Assembly (NCBI GenBank): GCA_049273855.1
Contig: JBASRN010000270.1
Coordinates: 9,342-73,341 of the forward strand
Source: Onstottus_B sp049273855
GTDB taxonomy: Bacteria; Acidobacteriota; Blastocatellia; UBA7656
DNA length: 64,000 nt
Direction of reading: 5' to 3'
The position numbers and the translations under genes are program-made. How positions within the stretch are numbered: position 1 is the stretch's first letter; each line of letters begins with the position of its first letter. The notes under the pieces are model-generated. The model worked only from the letters and a program-made list of their open reading frames with translations, did not search any database and was not told where the DNA came from. This document shows positions 50,690 to 59,156 of the stretch, in pieces.

Positions 50690-51147
50690 CGAAACCTCCG
50701 ACGCGCCCGCAGGCAAGCTAACTACCAGACCGATGTAACAAAGTCAACGATGTGGGCAGGAGTTTAGTGGTGGAATAGCGTGTTGAGGCGGCGGATGCTG
50801 TCTTGCCACAAAGGCGCTAAGTCACAAAGCTACACAAAAACAGGCTTTGTGGGGGCTTTGTGTCCTGGTGTCGTAGTGGCGAGCATTCACGCGCAATTCC
50901 ACCACGACGGGCAGGAGTCCTGGTGTCCTCACTTCATTTGTCTGCCGTCGCCGCCTGCTCCAAGACTCTCGCGGTGTGACTTCGGCCCTGGGTTCACCGC
51001 TGCGCCGGGGAGGACGCAATGGTTACGCAGATAGAACATTCGAATTCGGACATCACCATCGGGAAATGGAATGGCCAAGAATCGACTGTCTCGAACTAAT
51101 GGATGATCATCGGGAGCTTTCCGCGGCGTTCCTTCGAACAAAACTGC
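50690..51147. other. Intergenic region with inverted repeat, no gene seen
   Basis: 458 bp between the RecQ and OsmC genes. It includes an inverted repeat at 50805-50880 of the CACAAAG type. The rest shows no ORF with a ribosome site or recognisable content. Confidence 0.5.
50805..50880. repeat. Inverted repeat, GCCACAAAG/CTTTGTG family
   Basis: GCCACAAAGGCGC...AAGTCACAAAGC on the left faces GGCTTTGTG...GTGTCGTAGTGGC on the right. A relative lies at 52793-52885, and both are preceded by GCGGATGCTG. Confidence 0.6.
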
Positions 51148-51576
51148 TTAGCCAGCGAGCTTCGCCTGCAGTCTTATCTCGGTTCCCGTCAATGCTCGCG
51201 AGACCGGGCAATTCTTCTTGGCCGCCTCGGCATGCTCCAGAAAAATCCTCTCGTCGATGCCGGGCACTTCAGCCGTCGTTTCAAGCTCGATCAACGTTAT
51301 CGCAAAGCCTCCCTCGGCTTGCCCGAGATGGACCTTCGCCGTAGTGGCAATGCGCCTGGGAGATATGTGAGCCTTCGCTAGCCCCGCCGCAAGCGCCATC
51401 GAGAAGCACCCGGCATGAGCCGCGCCGATCAACTCTTCGGGATTGGTCCCCGCGCCATCTTCGAACCGCGAGGCGAAAGAGTATGGGCCTTCGAACGCTC
51501 CGCTCCCCAGTTTGACTGTGCCCTTGCCTTCTCTGAGGGTTCCTTCCCAGACGGCGCTGCCATTGCGTGTTGCCAT
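51148..51576 (-). CDS. OsmC/Ohr-family peroxide-detoxifying protein
   Basis: A 142-residue protein, the usual OsmC length. It contains both redox cysteines: AHAGCFSMALAAGLAKA and EAAKKNCPVSRALTG. OsmC-type enzymes reduce organic hydroperoxides with thiols. The arrangement GAGTNPEELIGAAHAGCFSMAL is characteristic. ATG 51576 follows GGGAGG; the longer frame to 51642 has no ribosome site. Confidence 0.93.
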   Translation of the reverse strand: MATRNGSAVWEGTLREGKGTVKLGSGAFEGPYSFASRFEDGAGTNPEELIGAAHAGCFSMALAAGLAKAHISPRRIATTAKVHLGQAEGGFAITLIELETTAEVPGIDERIFLEHAEAAKKNCPVSRALTGTEIRLQAKLAG

Positions 51577-51604
51577 TACTTGAGCCTCCCATGAAGAAGT
51601 TAGT

Positions 51605-51687
51605 GAACCCGCCTTCAGGCGGAGTTGTGACCGGCCCGCCAAAACAGCGGCCCGTTACAACTTCCGGCTGAAGGCGGTACTACGAAC
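51605..51687. repeat. Inverted repeat, second copy of the TTCGTAGTACCGCC family
   Basis: GAACCCGCCTTCAGGCGGAGTTG (from 51605) faces CAACTTCCGGCTGAAGGCGG...TACGAAC (to 51687). Its outer right arm matches the arms of 10251-10360. It sits between the OsmC gene and the VOC gene. Confidence 0.75.
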
Positions 51688-51783
51688 ATATATGTGCGGA
51701 TGCTTGTTTTCAAACAATTGGCGGAAATGAACGCGCCCGTCGACTAAGCGAGTAGGGACGAAATTCAATCGGGAGGCAACGAA

Positions 51784-52137
51784 ATGGAAGTCACTCTTTC
51801 GTGGTATCAGGTAGGGGATCTCGAGCGCGCGAAAAAGTTCTACAGCGAAGTGCTAGGGTTGAAAAAGACAATCGAGATCCCGGGCTGGGTTGAGTTTAGT
51901 CACGCGGAGGGCGCCGCGTCGATCGGGCTGAATCAAATGCGTGAGAACGACGACGAGCGCGGGGCTACGGTTGTACTGCGGGTTGATGATCTGGCGCGCG
52001 CGCGGGAGGATTTGAAGAAGAAGGACGTCAAGTTCGAAGGCTCGGTCGAAGAGATCCCCGGCGTCGTTCGCATCGCTACGTTTCGAGATCCGGACGGGAA
52101 TCGATTGCAGTTGGTTCAAGTACTCGCAGTGCAGTAG
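51784..52137 (+). CDS. VOC-superfamily (glyoxalase/bleomycin resistance-like) protein
   Basis: A 117-residue single-domain member: VTLSWYQVGDLERAKKFYSEVLGLKKTIEIPGWVEFSHAEGAASIGL, then ATVVLRVDDLARAREDLKKKDVKFEGSVEEIPGVVRIATFRDPDGNRLQLVQ. The DPDGNRLQL ending and Glu/His positions fit the metal-binding beta-alpha-beta fold. It could be a lyase, isomerase or resistance protein. ATG follows GGGAGGCAACG. Confidence 0.85.
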   Translation: MEVTLSWYQVGDLERAKKFYSEVLGLKKTIEIPGWVEFSHAEGAASIGLNQMRENDDERGATVVLRVDDLARAREDLKKKDVKFEGSVEEIPGVVRIATFRDPDGNRLQLVQVLAVQ

Positions 52138-52214
52138 AGTGCTTTCGAAAGAGAGGGCACGATTCGAAATCACCGCGCGCCGTGACTGCGGCGGCGTTGT
52201 GCAAGGAGCCGACT

Positions 52215-52739
52215 GTGAGAAGACCTGCTGTCACCATAATGATGGTTTGGCTTAGCCTTCTTTACGCACCCGTAAACACTGATGCACGCAATGCAACGAT
52301 TCAGGAGGATGCAATCCTTACACGGCTTGCAGGAAGCTGGTCTGGCGAGGGTCAGCATTTGGGAAAGAAGGCGAACCAGCAACTGAAATGGGAGCGCGTA
52401 CTGGAAGGCAAGTTTGCCCGCCTGAGTTTGCGGGTCGAGACGAAGTCGGCAGGGGGAGGCAACCAGATCTTCGAGGGGCATGCCTACTACCGCCAGACCG
52501 AAGCAGGTCACTACAAAGCGAATTGGTTTGACTCGCAGGGCAACGCTTTTCCGATCAATGCACAACAGGGAGGCGATACGTTGACCGCACTGTGGGGCGA
52601 ACCGGGAAAGGAAGAGGGGCGCTCCACCTATCGGCTGCTTGATGCGGGGAAAAAGCTGGAGGTGGTCGATGCCTTCCGCGCAAAGGACGGCTCGTGGAAA
52701 GAGTTCGGGCGATTCGTGCTGAGCCGCGCGGGAGATTGA
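52215..52739 (+). CDS. Exported protein of unknown function
   Basis: A 174-residue protein with a signal peptide (VTIMMVWLSLLYAPVNTDA). The mature part is beta-rich (LTRLAGSWSGEGQHLGKKANQQLKWERVLEGKFARLSLRVETKSAGGGNQIFEGHAYYRQTE) and resembles small lipocalin-like or DUF1579-type folds; it shares SWSGEGQ-style openings with those. I chose GTG 52215 because AAGGAG lies eight bases before. The next protein at 52977 has a similar fold pattern. Confidence 0.65.
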   Translation: MRRPAVTIMMVWLSLLYAPVNTDARNATIQEDAILTRLAGSWSGEGQHLGKKANQQLKWERVLEGKFARLSLRVETKSAGGGNQIFEGHAYYRQTEAGHYKANWFDSQGNAFPINAQQGGDTLTALWGEPGKEEGRSTYRLLDAGKKLEVVDAFRAKDGSWKEFGRFVLSRAGD

Positions 52740-52792
52740 GCGTTGTTCTTAGAACTTCAGCGTTACCTGGCGGATGCTGGAAACCCGGTTGC

Positions 52793-52885
52793 GCCACAAA
52801 CTCTCGAAGACACGAAGCCACACCGAGTCACCCAACACTGGACTCTACGTGCTTCGTGCCGTTCGTGCTTTGGTGTCTTGGTCGC
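52793..52885. repeat. Inverted repeat, GCCACAAA/TTTGGTGTC family
   Basis: GCCACAAACTCTCGAAGACACGAAGC on the left faces GCTTCGTGCC...GGTGTCTTGG on the right, a relative of 50805-50880. Non-coding. Confidence 0.6.
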
Positions 52886-52911
52886 AAGAAAGCAGTTTTC
52901 CGGCAGCCTGC

Positions 52912-52945
52912 TAGGGGCGGCGGCGCTCCGTGGCCCCTTACATGA
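52912..52945. repeat. Short copy of the TAGGGGCGGCGCTCCGTGG element
   Basis: TAGGGGCGGCGGCGCTCC...CCCCTTACAT has both outer ends of the element at 53511-53598 but lacks its centre, so it looks like a deleted copy. Confidence 0.5.
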
Positions 52946-52976
52946 TGGGCTGGAATGATCGAGGAGGAAACGCGCG

Positions 52977-53507
52977 ATGCTGCTGATGACAAAAGGGGCT
53001 GCGAAGTTCATCGCCCTCATTCTGACGGCTGTTGCTGTCAGTGTTGCGAGCGGGGATCCGGTTCTTTCGCAATCAGCTTCAGTGGAAAAGGCCTCTCTGG
53101 CCGACCTGGCGTTCATCGCCGGCCAGTGGCGCGGCGAGCTGCAAGGTGGGATCACCGAAGAGAACTGGAGCTCGGCAGCCGGCGACAACATGATGGGCGT
53201 GTTCCGGTATGTAAAAGACGGAAAAGCGGTCTTCTACGAAATGCTGCTGATCGAGACGACGTCGAGCGGTCCGGTGCTGCGGTTGAAGCACTTTAATCCC
53301 GGTCTCAAAGGCTGGGAAGAGAAGGACGAGGTGCACAGCTACCCGCTGGTCGAGCTGGGAAGAAACCGGGCGGTGTTCGAACGACCGGACAAGCAGAGCC
53401 GGCTGATCTTTCATCGAACCTCCGAGGCGGAAATGTCGATATGGCTCGAACAAACCAGGAACGGTAAGCCGTCGGCCCAAGAGTTCAAATACCGGCTCGC
53501 GAGGTAG
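52977..53507 (+). CDS. DUF6265-family exported protein
   Basis: A 176-residue protein with a signal peptide (FIALILTAVAVSVASGDPVLSQ). The mature part begins LADLAFIAGQWRGELQGGITEENWSSAAGDNMMGVFRYVKDGKAVFYEMLLIE, the DUF6265 pattern, a small lipocalin-like beta-barrel, and ends SIWLEQTRNGKPSAQEFKYRLAR. Function is unknown. ATG follows GAGGAGGAAACG. A hairpin-forming repeat follows it. Confidence 0.78.
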   Translation: MLLMTKGAAKFIALILTAVAVSVASGDPVLSQSASVEKASLADLAFIAGQWRGELQGGITEENWSSAAGDNMMGVFRYVKDGKAVFYEMLLIETTSSGPVLRLKHFNPGLKGWEEKDEVHSYPLVELGRNRAVFERPDKQSRLIFHRTSEAEMSIWLEQTRNGKPSAQEFKYRLAR

Positions 53508-53510
53508 GTT

Positions 53511-53598
53511 ATGTAGGGGCGGCGCTCCGTGGCCGCCCCTCATTGGTGATGACCGTCAATCCGCGGCGAGGGGCGGCCACGGAGGGCCTCCCCTACAT
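53511..53598. repeat. 88-bp inverted repeat, TAGGGGCGGCGCTCC family
   Basis: Arms 53511-53540 and 53569-53598 are about 30 bp and pair at 28 of 30 positions around a 28-base centre. It starts right after the DUF6265 gene and ends 21 bp before the sigma factor. Very likely a mobile or REP-type palindrome. Confidence 0.85.
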
Positions 53599-53619
53599 GA
53601 CCCTGGAGTTGGAGAAGAT

Positions 53620-54456
53620 ATGCTGCCACAGATTTCAATCGAACACGAGATTACTCTTGTTGACCGCGCGCTCTCTGGAGACGAGCGAGCGTTCACCGAT
53701 CTTGTCGAACCGCTTCGACGGCCGCTGTTTGCTTACGTCTACCGAATGGTCACTCACCGCGCGGACGCGGAAGATCTGATGCAGGAGGTGTTGGTTCGCG
53801 TGCTTGAGAGCCTCCGGACGTATCGGGCGCAGGCGAGCTTCAAGACCTGGGTGTTCGGCATAGCGACTCACGCGTGTCTGGATCACTTGCGCTTGAAGAA
53901 GCGCTGGCGCGTCGAAGCTCAACTTGAGGGTGAGCGCGAGCACGACGCCAATCCCGAACAGGTGGAGGCCCTCCGGTCGCTGGTGAGTCAGGCCGATTTC
54001 GTGTACGAGGTTCGCGAGCACATCGCGTTTTGCTTTGCGTGCATAGGCCGGACTCTCGATCCGGAAGAACAAGCGGCGATAATGCTCAAAGAAGTGATCG
54101 GGTTTACGGCTCAGGAAGCCGCCGCCGTCCTGGGAGTGTCCGAGCCGATCTTCCGGCATCGCTTGTCATCGGCTCGCTCGAAGATGATCGGCAGTTTCGA
54201 TGGCTTGTGCCAGTTGATCAACAAGTCGGGCGCGTGCTGGCAGTGCACGGGACTACACGAGCACGTCCCTGAAGGTCATCGCGGCACTCCTCTTGTGCAG
54301 ATCGAACTCGCGCCTGGAATGGCGGTGACTCCCGAGAACTTGTTTGAAGCGCGGCTTGCGATCGTGCGTGGGGCGGATCTGGAGGACGGCAAGACTCGCG
54401 CAATGCACGACTTGTTTTACGAAGGCATCTCGGAGCGCGAAGAGAAGAGGGAGTAA
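53620..54456 (+). CDS. ECF-type RNA polymerase sigma factor with C-terminal cysteine-bearing extension
   Basis: A 278-residue extracytoplasmic-function sigma factor. Region 2: LVEPLRRPLFAYVYRMVTHRADAEDLMQEVLVRVLESLRTYRAQASFKTWVFGIATHACLD. Region 4: ACIGRTLDPEEQAAIMLKEVIGFTAQEAAAVLGVSEPIFRHRLSSARSKMI. After residue 195 an extra domain of about 80 residues begins GACWQCTGLHEHV, with Cys-x2-Cys and His that could bind zinc. No anti-sigma factor gene is adjacent, so this C-terminal part may sense a signal itself. ATG follows GGAGAAGAT. Confidence 0.88.
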   Translation: MLPQISIEHEITLVDRALSGDERAFTDLVEPLRRPLFAYVYRMVTHRADAEDLMQEVLVRVLESLRTYRAQASFKTWVFGIATHACLDHLRLKKRWRVEAQLEGEREHDANPEQVEALRSLVSQADFVYEVREHIAFCFACIGRTLDPEEQAAIMLKEVIGFTAQEAAAVLGVSEPIFRHRLSSARSKMIGSFDGLCQLINKSGACWQCTGLHEHVPEGHRGTPLVQIELAPGMAVTPENLFEARLAIVRGADLEDGKTRAMHDLFYEGISEREEKRE

Positions 54457-54569
54457 GCAGGACTTAGGTTGCGACGTTGATCGAAGCAACAACAGATCAG
54501 CCGCCTTAGCGCCCTTCAAGCGTTTCATGTTTCGCCCGCAAAACGGCTTCGTGCAATAATCCTCGGGAG

Positions 54570-57095
54570 ATGTTCGCCGAAGTCGCCGTTCCCGTTCACG
54601 TCCGACAAAGCTTCACCTACAACTTGCCGGGCGATCTCGCCTCGCGAGCGGCGGTTGGCTCTCGAGTCACCGTTCCGTTTGGCCAGAAGACCCTCACCGG
54701 GTTCATCGTCGCGCTGCACGACCAACCTGCCGGTGAAGTCGCGGAGTCCGATATTAAAGACGTCGATCAGTTGATCGACGAAGCCCCGGTCATCAGCAGC
54801 GAGATTCTGGAGTTGACCAGATGGGTATCCGACTACTACTTCGCGCCGTGGGGTGAGTGCATCCGTGCCGCGCTCCCGGCGGGCGCCGCCGTGGTCAGCG
54901 AGCGCATTCTGACCATCACCGAAGCCGGCCGCTCCGAGCTCGTTCACCTCGACCGCTCTTCTCCAAAGCGGTTAGCTCTCGAGCTTTTCTCGCAGTCGGA
55001 CACCGTTACCGTCCGCCAGCTTGAACGGCAGTTCTCGAAGCCGCGCGCCCTGGCAATGATAAAGCAGCTCGAACGCGCGGGCTTGATTAAAACCTCGCAA
55101 AGAGTTGGCGAAACCCGCATGAGGCCCAAGCTCCAGAATGCGGTGCGGCTCACCGGTTCGGGGTTCGGAGTTCAGAGCTCAGAGTTAATCGAGGAGGGAA
55201 CGATTGAAACTTCAAGCCACAAAGCTCGAACCCCGAACCCCGAACCCCGAACCCACAACGTTGTTAAGCCGCTCAACGACAAACAGCAGCGAGTGATTGA
55301 ACTAATAAGGCTTAAGGCTGAGCCTGTATCGCTTAGCGAGCTGCTGGATGAGGCCGGGGTCACGGCGTCAGTCGTACGCACGCTCGAGAAGCGCGGGGTT
55401 GTCGAAGTGTTCCCACGCGAGGTGCGTCGCGACCCGCTCGCACACATCGCGAGTCACCCGACGGAATCAATCAAGCTCAACGGCGAACAGCAAGCTGCGC
55501 TGGATCAGATAGTCTCGCAAATGGTTGAAGGCAAGTACGGAGCCTTCCTGCTGCACGGCGTGACCGGCAGCGGCAAGACTGAAATCTATCTGCGCGCGAT
55601 GCGCGAGGCGGTCACCGGCGGGCACGGCGCGTTGATGCTGGTGCCCGAGATTTCGCTCACGCCGGTTCTCTCTCGAAGGCTGCGCTCGAACTTCGGCGAC
55701 TCCGTCGCGATCCTGCATTCGAGCTTGTCTGAAGGCGAGCGCACCGACGAGTGGCGACGCATCAAGCAAGGAGACGCCCGAGTGGTGATCGGCACTCGCT
55801 CAGCGGTCTTTGCGCCGGTCGAGAATCTTGGCCTGATCATCGTCGACGAAGAGCACGAGTCGTCCTACAAGCAGGACGACTCGCCTCGTTATCACGGCCG
55901 CGATACGGCGATCATGCGGGCCGTCCAAGCCAACGCTGTTGCCGTGCTTGGCTCGGCTACGCCGTCCGTCGAGTCGTATCACAACGCCCGCACTGGCAAG
56001 TACACCTACGTTCAACTCCAGGCGCGCTACGCCGATCGCGCGCTTGCCGCGGTTGAGATCGTGGATATGCGCGAGGTCTTCAAGCGTCACGGCAAGCAGC
56101 AAACCTTCTCGGACGAACTAAAGGCAGCGATAGGCGAAACGCACGCGCGCCGCGAGCAGTCGATGATCCTGCTCAACCGCAGAGGTTTCTCGGCGTTCGC
56201 GTTGTGCCGCTCGTGCGGGCTTGCCATTCACTGTCCCGATTGCGATGTGACGCTGACGTTCCATCGCTACAACGAAAGCCTTCAGTGTCACTACTGCGGT
56301 TATATTCGCCCGGCGCCGCGCGCGTGCCCTGCCTGCGAAGGACAGTACATTTATTACGTCGGCTACGGGACCGAACAGCTCGAGGCGAAGCTTCGCGAGA
56401 TGTTCCCGGCGATGAACATCGCGCGGCTGGATCGAGACACGACGCGAAGACGCGGGAGCTTCGAGCAGATCATCATGGAGTTTGCCGCGGGCGGGATCGA
56501 CTTGCTGGTAGGCACACAGATGATCGCCAAGGGTCACGACTTTCACAACGTCACGTTGGTTGGAGTCGTGTCAGTTGACGCGGGGCTTGCGCTGCCCGAC
56601 TTTCGCGCGGCGGAGCGGACCTTTCAGTTGCTAACCCAGGTCTCAGGCCGCGCCGGGCGCGGTGACCGGCCCGGCCGGGTGATCATCCAGACTTATCACC
56701 CGCAGCACTACTCGATAGTGTGCGCGCAGGAGCAGAACTACGAAGAATTCTACCGCCGCGAGTCGAACTTCCGTCGCTCTATGCATTATCCGCCGTTCAG
56801 CGCGCTGGTGAACGTGCTGGTTCACGACAAGGACCTTGAAAAGACAAACGTGACGGCGTCGCAGTTTGCTCGCGAGTTGCGCGACGCCGCAAGCGGAACA
56901 GGCTTGAGAGTGCTTGGACCCGCGCCGGCGCCGATCTCGCGAATCAAGGGCGAGCACCGGGTTCAAGTGTTGATCAAGGCGAGCACCCGGTCGCAGGCTC
57001 GTGAAGCTCTGGAGCGGGCGATGGATCGAACTCTTGCCGGCGGGGCAACCGCGCGATCGATCAACGTCGAAGTGGATCCGATGAACTTGATGTGA
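54570..57095 (+). CDS. priA: Primosomal protein N' (PriA helicase) with in-frame repeat insertion
   Basis: An 841-residue replication restart helicase, longer than the usual 730 or so. The N-terminal 3'BD domain is intact. Helicase motifs: GVTGSGKTEIYL (Walker A) and VDEEHESSYKQDD (DEEH). Eight cysteines bind two zinc ions: CRSCGLAIHCPDC, CHYCG and CPACEG. C-terminal helicase motif LTQVSGRAGRGDRPGRV is present. Between about residues 195 and 229 the sequence is low-complexity, and the DNA is an inverted repeat of CGAACCC units. It does not break the frame, so the linker was extended rather than the gene lost. Confidence 0.95.
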   Translation: MFAEVAVPVHVRQSFTYNLPGDLASRAAVGSRVTVPFGQKTLTGFIVALHDQPAGEVAESDIKDVDQLIDEAPVISSEILELTRWVSDYYFAPWGECIRAALPAGAAVVSERILTITEAGRSELVHLDRSSPKRLALELFSQSDTVTVRQLERQFSKPRALAMIKQLERAGLIKTSQRVGETRMRPKLQNAVRLTGSGFGVQSSELIEEGTIETSSHKARTPNPEPRTHNVVKPLNDKQQRVIELIRLKAEPVSLSELLDEAGVTASVVRTLEKRGVVEVFPREVRRDPLAHIASHPTESIKLNGEQQAALDQIVSQMVEGKYGAFLLHGVTGSGKTEIYLRAMREAVTGGHGALMLVPEISLTPVLSRRLRSNFGDSVAILHSSLSEGERTDEWRRIKQGDARVVIGTRSAVFAPVENLGLIIVDEEHESSYKQDDSPRYHGRDTAIMRAVQANAVAVLGSATPSVESYHNARTGKYTYVQLQARYADRALAAVEIVDMREVFKRHGKQQTFSDELKAAIGETHARREQSMILLNRRGFSAFALCRSCGLAIHCPDCDVTLTFHRYNESLQCHYCGYIRPAPRACPACEGQYIYYVGYGTEQLEAKLREMFPAMNIARLDRDTTRRRGSFEQIIMEFAAGGIDLLVGTQMIAKGHDFHNVTLVGVVSVDAGLALPDFRAAERTFQLLTQVSGRAGRGDRPGRVIIQTYHPQHYSIVCAQEQNYEEFYRRESNFRRSMHYPPFSALVNVLVHDKDLEKTNVTASQFARELRDAASGTGLRVLGPAPAPISRIKGEHRVQVLIKASTRSQAREALERAMDRTLAGGATARSINVEVDPMNLM
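55155..55254. repeat. CGAACCC repeat inside priA
   Basis: GGTTCGGGGTTCGG at 55155-55168 faces three to four tandem CGAACCC units at 55227-55254. It has the form of intergenic repeats but lies in the coding frame and adds about 34 residues between the N-terminal and helicase domains. Confidence 0.75.
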
Positions 57096-57114
57096 TAGGG
57101 AAGCGCGCTTTCAA

Positions 57115-57879
57115 CTAAGGGAGCGAACCTTTCGGCACCGACCAGGGATGAACCTCGGCGACCAATCGACCGGCCTTCACGGTCGGGTCAGCTTCGGTTA
57201 ATGACTTCGCCTCTTCCAGGGAGCCAACCTTGAAGACAAACACACCCGCGTAAGGAGGCGATTTCGTGAACGGACCCGCGATTACCAGTTTGCCCGACGC
57301 AGCCATCGACTGAATGTTAGCCATATGCGCTGCCTGCAACGCAGTCGTCTCAGGCGTGCTTTCGGGCGTCCACTTCGGACCGCGCTTAAGGAAAGCGAAG
57401 TAATACGTCACAGGAGTCAGCGGCGTGTCAGGCTTCTTCATCACGTTCCTGGCCGCAAACCACTGAAGCACTTCGACCGCAAAGTGGCCTGCCTTGACCG
57501 CGGGATCGGCTTCGGCAAGCGACCGGGCCTCGTCCGCTGACGCTGCGGTCGTCACCAGCACCCCCCGGATGCGATCGTCGTCGGTGAACGGACCCGCGAT
57601 CGCGACGCGCCCCGATTCGATTAGAGAGGAAACGTGCCTGGCGTGCCCGAGTCCCCAGCCGGCGTTCTGAGGCGTCTCGGCGGGGTTGAATCTCGGCCCT
57701 TTGACGAGAAGGCAAAGATAAAACGTGCCCATCTCGAATTTAGGCTCCTGCACCTTTCCGCCCGCCGGAGCGCCGGGCGCCATAAGGCACAAGACAGCGG
57801 CGGCGATCAGCTTTGTAAGGCTCCGCCGGATCCCCGCCTGCTTCTCACCGAACCCAACTCCAACCACTTGTTTCGACAT
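57115..57879 (-). CDS. Exported protein with two YCII-related domains
   Basis: A 254-residue protein with a hydrophobic N-terminal segment (LTKLIAAAVLCLMAPGAPAGG). Two copies of a ferredoxin-like YCII domain follow: TFYLCLLVKGPRFNPAETPQN...GPFTDDDRIRGVLVTTAASADEARSLAEADPAVKAGHFAVEVLQW and TYYFAFLKRGPKWTPESTPETT...GPFTKSPPYAGVFVFKVGSLEEAKSLTEADPTVKAGRLVAEVHPW. Family members are small enzymes of unclear activity. Export of such a domain is unusual. It converges with priA, 19 bp apart. Confidence 0.8.
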   Translation of the reverse strand: MSKQVVGVGFGEKQAGIRRSLTKLIAAAVLCLMAPGAPAGGKVQEPKFEMGTFYLCLLVKGPRFNPAETPQNAGWGLGHARHVSSLIESGRVAIAGPFTDDDRIRGVLVTTAASADEARSLAEADPAVKAGHFAVEVLQWFAARNVMKKPDTPLTPVTYYFAFLKRGPKWTPESTPETTALQAAHMANIQSMAASGKLVIAGPFTKSPPYAGVFVFKVGSLEEAKSLTEADPTVKAGRLVAEVHPWSVPKGSLP

Positions 57880-58115
57880 TCTGCTGCTCCTTTGCCCATT
57901 CGTCCTGATCTTCTATTAAACTCCCGCTCGGCCCTCTTTACTCGGCGATCACACGACCGCTCTCGTACGGATTAGCCCAGTTAAGTTTTCGTCCCGTTGC
58001 GCGCGGCTAGCGCGCCTGCTCATTATCGACTCGGTCTTAGACTCTGGCAAACAAAAGCAGGGTTGCGGCTTCGCGAGAAGGGCTTCGAAGGTTTACACTT
58101 GCCGTCGGAGGCAGA
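57880..58115. other. Divergent intergenic region, no gene seen
   Basis: 236 bp between the YCII protein gene (leftward) and the diiron protein gene (rightward). No motif or small gene stood out. Confidence 0.45.
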
Positions 58116-58670
58116 ATGGACCCCGAAGGCCACCGCCGTCACCTCATACAGATTCTTCAATCCGCGTACTCGGGAGAGCTTGCCGCCGGACTTGCTTATC
58201 GCGGCCACTGGAAGTCCTTGAACGATGCGAGCGAATGCGCTGCGGTTCAGAAAATCGAACACGAGGAATGGGTCCATCGCGCGCGCGTCGGCGAAATGCT
58301 TGCCAGCCTCGGCGCCGCGCCACTCAAGTACCGAGAAGCCAAGTTCTGGCTAATCGGGAGAACGATCGGGCTTGCGTGTCACGTGATCGGGTGGTTCTTG
58401 CCGATGTACTTCGCCGGGAGGCTCGAGAGCGGGAATGTGGTCGAGTACGAGGTTGCGGCTTCTCACGCCGGCGCATTGGGACTGAGAGAGTTCGAAGCCG
58501 ACCTGCTGGTGATGGCTGGAGTCGAAAAAGAGCACGAGATATTCTTTTTAAACGCTGTTACCGGGCATCGTCTGTTGTCACTGGTTTCAACGTTCTTTGA
58601 CTGGGGACGGCCTCTACCACCTCAACAAGCCAACCCGGCTGAGAATGCTTCCATCGAAGCCGCCGACTGA
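58116..58670 (+). CDS. Ferritin-like diiron protein of the Coq7/demethoxyubiquinone hydroxylase type
   Basis: A 184-residue protein. Iron-ligand motifs: SAYSGELAAGLAYRGHW (Glu), VQKIEHEEWVHRARV (Glu, Glu, His), LREFEADLLVMAGVEKEHEIFF (Glu, Glu, His). Between them, WLIGRTIGLACHVIGWFLPMYFAGRLE is a membrane-associated stretch as in Coq7. It could hydroxylate a quinone or another hydrophobic substrate. ATG follows GGAGG. Confidence 0.78.
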   Translation: MDPEGHRRHLIQILQSAYSGELAAGLAYRGHWKSLNDASECAAVQKIEHEEWVHRARVGEMLASLGAAPLKYREAKFWLIGRTIGLACHVIGWFLPMYFAGRLESGNVVEYEVAASHAGALGLREFEADLLVMAGVEKEHEIFFLNAVTGHRLLSLVSTFFDWGRPLPPQQANPAENASIEAAD

Positions 58671-58674
58671 AACA

Positions 58675-59130
58675 TCACTTTCGCATCAGTTCAGACTTCA
58701 AGAACTCTTTGACGTCCTTCCCGCCAGTGAGCCGCAGCCAGACGGGCTCGGCAGTCCCGCCTACTGCAAGCTCAAACCTGAAGAACGGGCAGCAGAGTCG
58801 TTCGAGCGTGACGAACTCGGCCGCGGCAAGAATAGTTGCTGCGGTCGCGGGCAAGCCTATCGCGTAGCCGTCCGGGAGCTCTCGCACGTCTCGGCCGGTT
58901 TCGAACAGTAAAGTGCGCAGTTCCTGCTGGCGCTTGCGTTGTTGTTCAGTCAATCCGAAGAGGTTGCAGGCGATCGGTTGGTCGGGCATTGACTTGTTCT
59001 CCGTTTTCACCCAGGGCCTGGGCTCTTCTTTGACTGACTGGTTCTGTCGCGCGGAAGTTGAAATCGGCGCCAGCAGCATTGAGCTGAGCGCCCACGCCGC
59101 CACTGCTGCGTTTGTCCTCTTGTTGTTCAT
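58675..59130 (-). CDS. Exported Cys-Cys protein downstream of MerR regulator
   Basis: A 151-residue protein with a signal peptide (AAVAAWALSSMLLAPISTSA). It has the motif TLERLCCPFFRFELAVGG...PVWLRLTGGKDVKEFL, common in small proteins encoded next to MerR regulators; the vicinal cysteine pair suggests metal or thiol chemistry. An earlier Cys in PIACNLFGLTEQQRKRQQELR could complete a site. It follows the MerR gene by 26 bp on the same strand. A metal-binding role is inferred. Confidence 0.65.
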   Translation of the reverse strand: MNNKRTNAAVAAWALSSMLLAPISTSARQNQSVKEEPRPWVKTENKSMPDQPIACNLFGLTEQQRKRQQELRTLLFETGRDVRELPDGYAIGLPATAATILAAAEFVTLERLCCPFFRFELAVGGTAEPVWLRLTGGKDVKEFLKSELMRK

Positions 59131-59156
59131 GATGTCTCCTTAGCGTCCTAGTGTCA

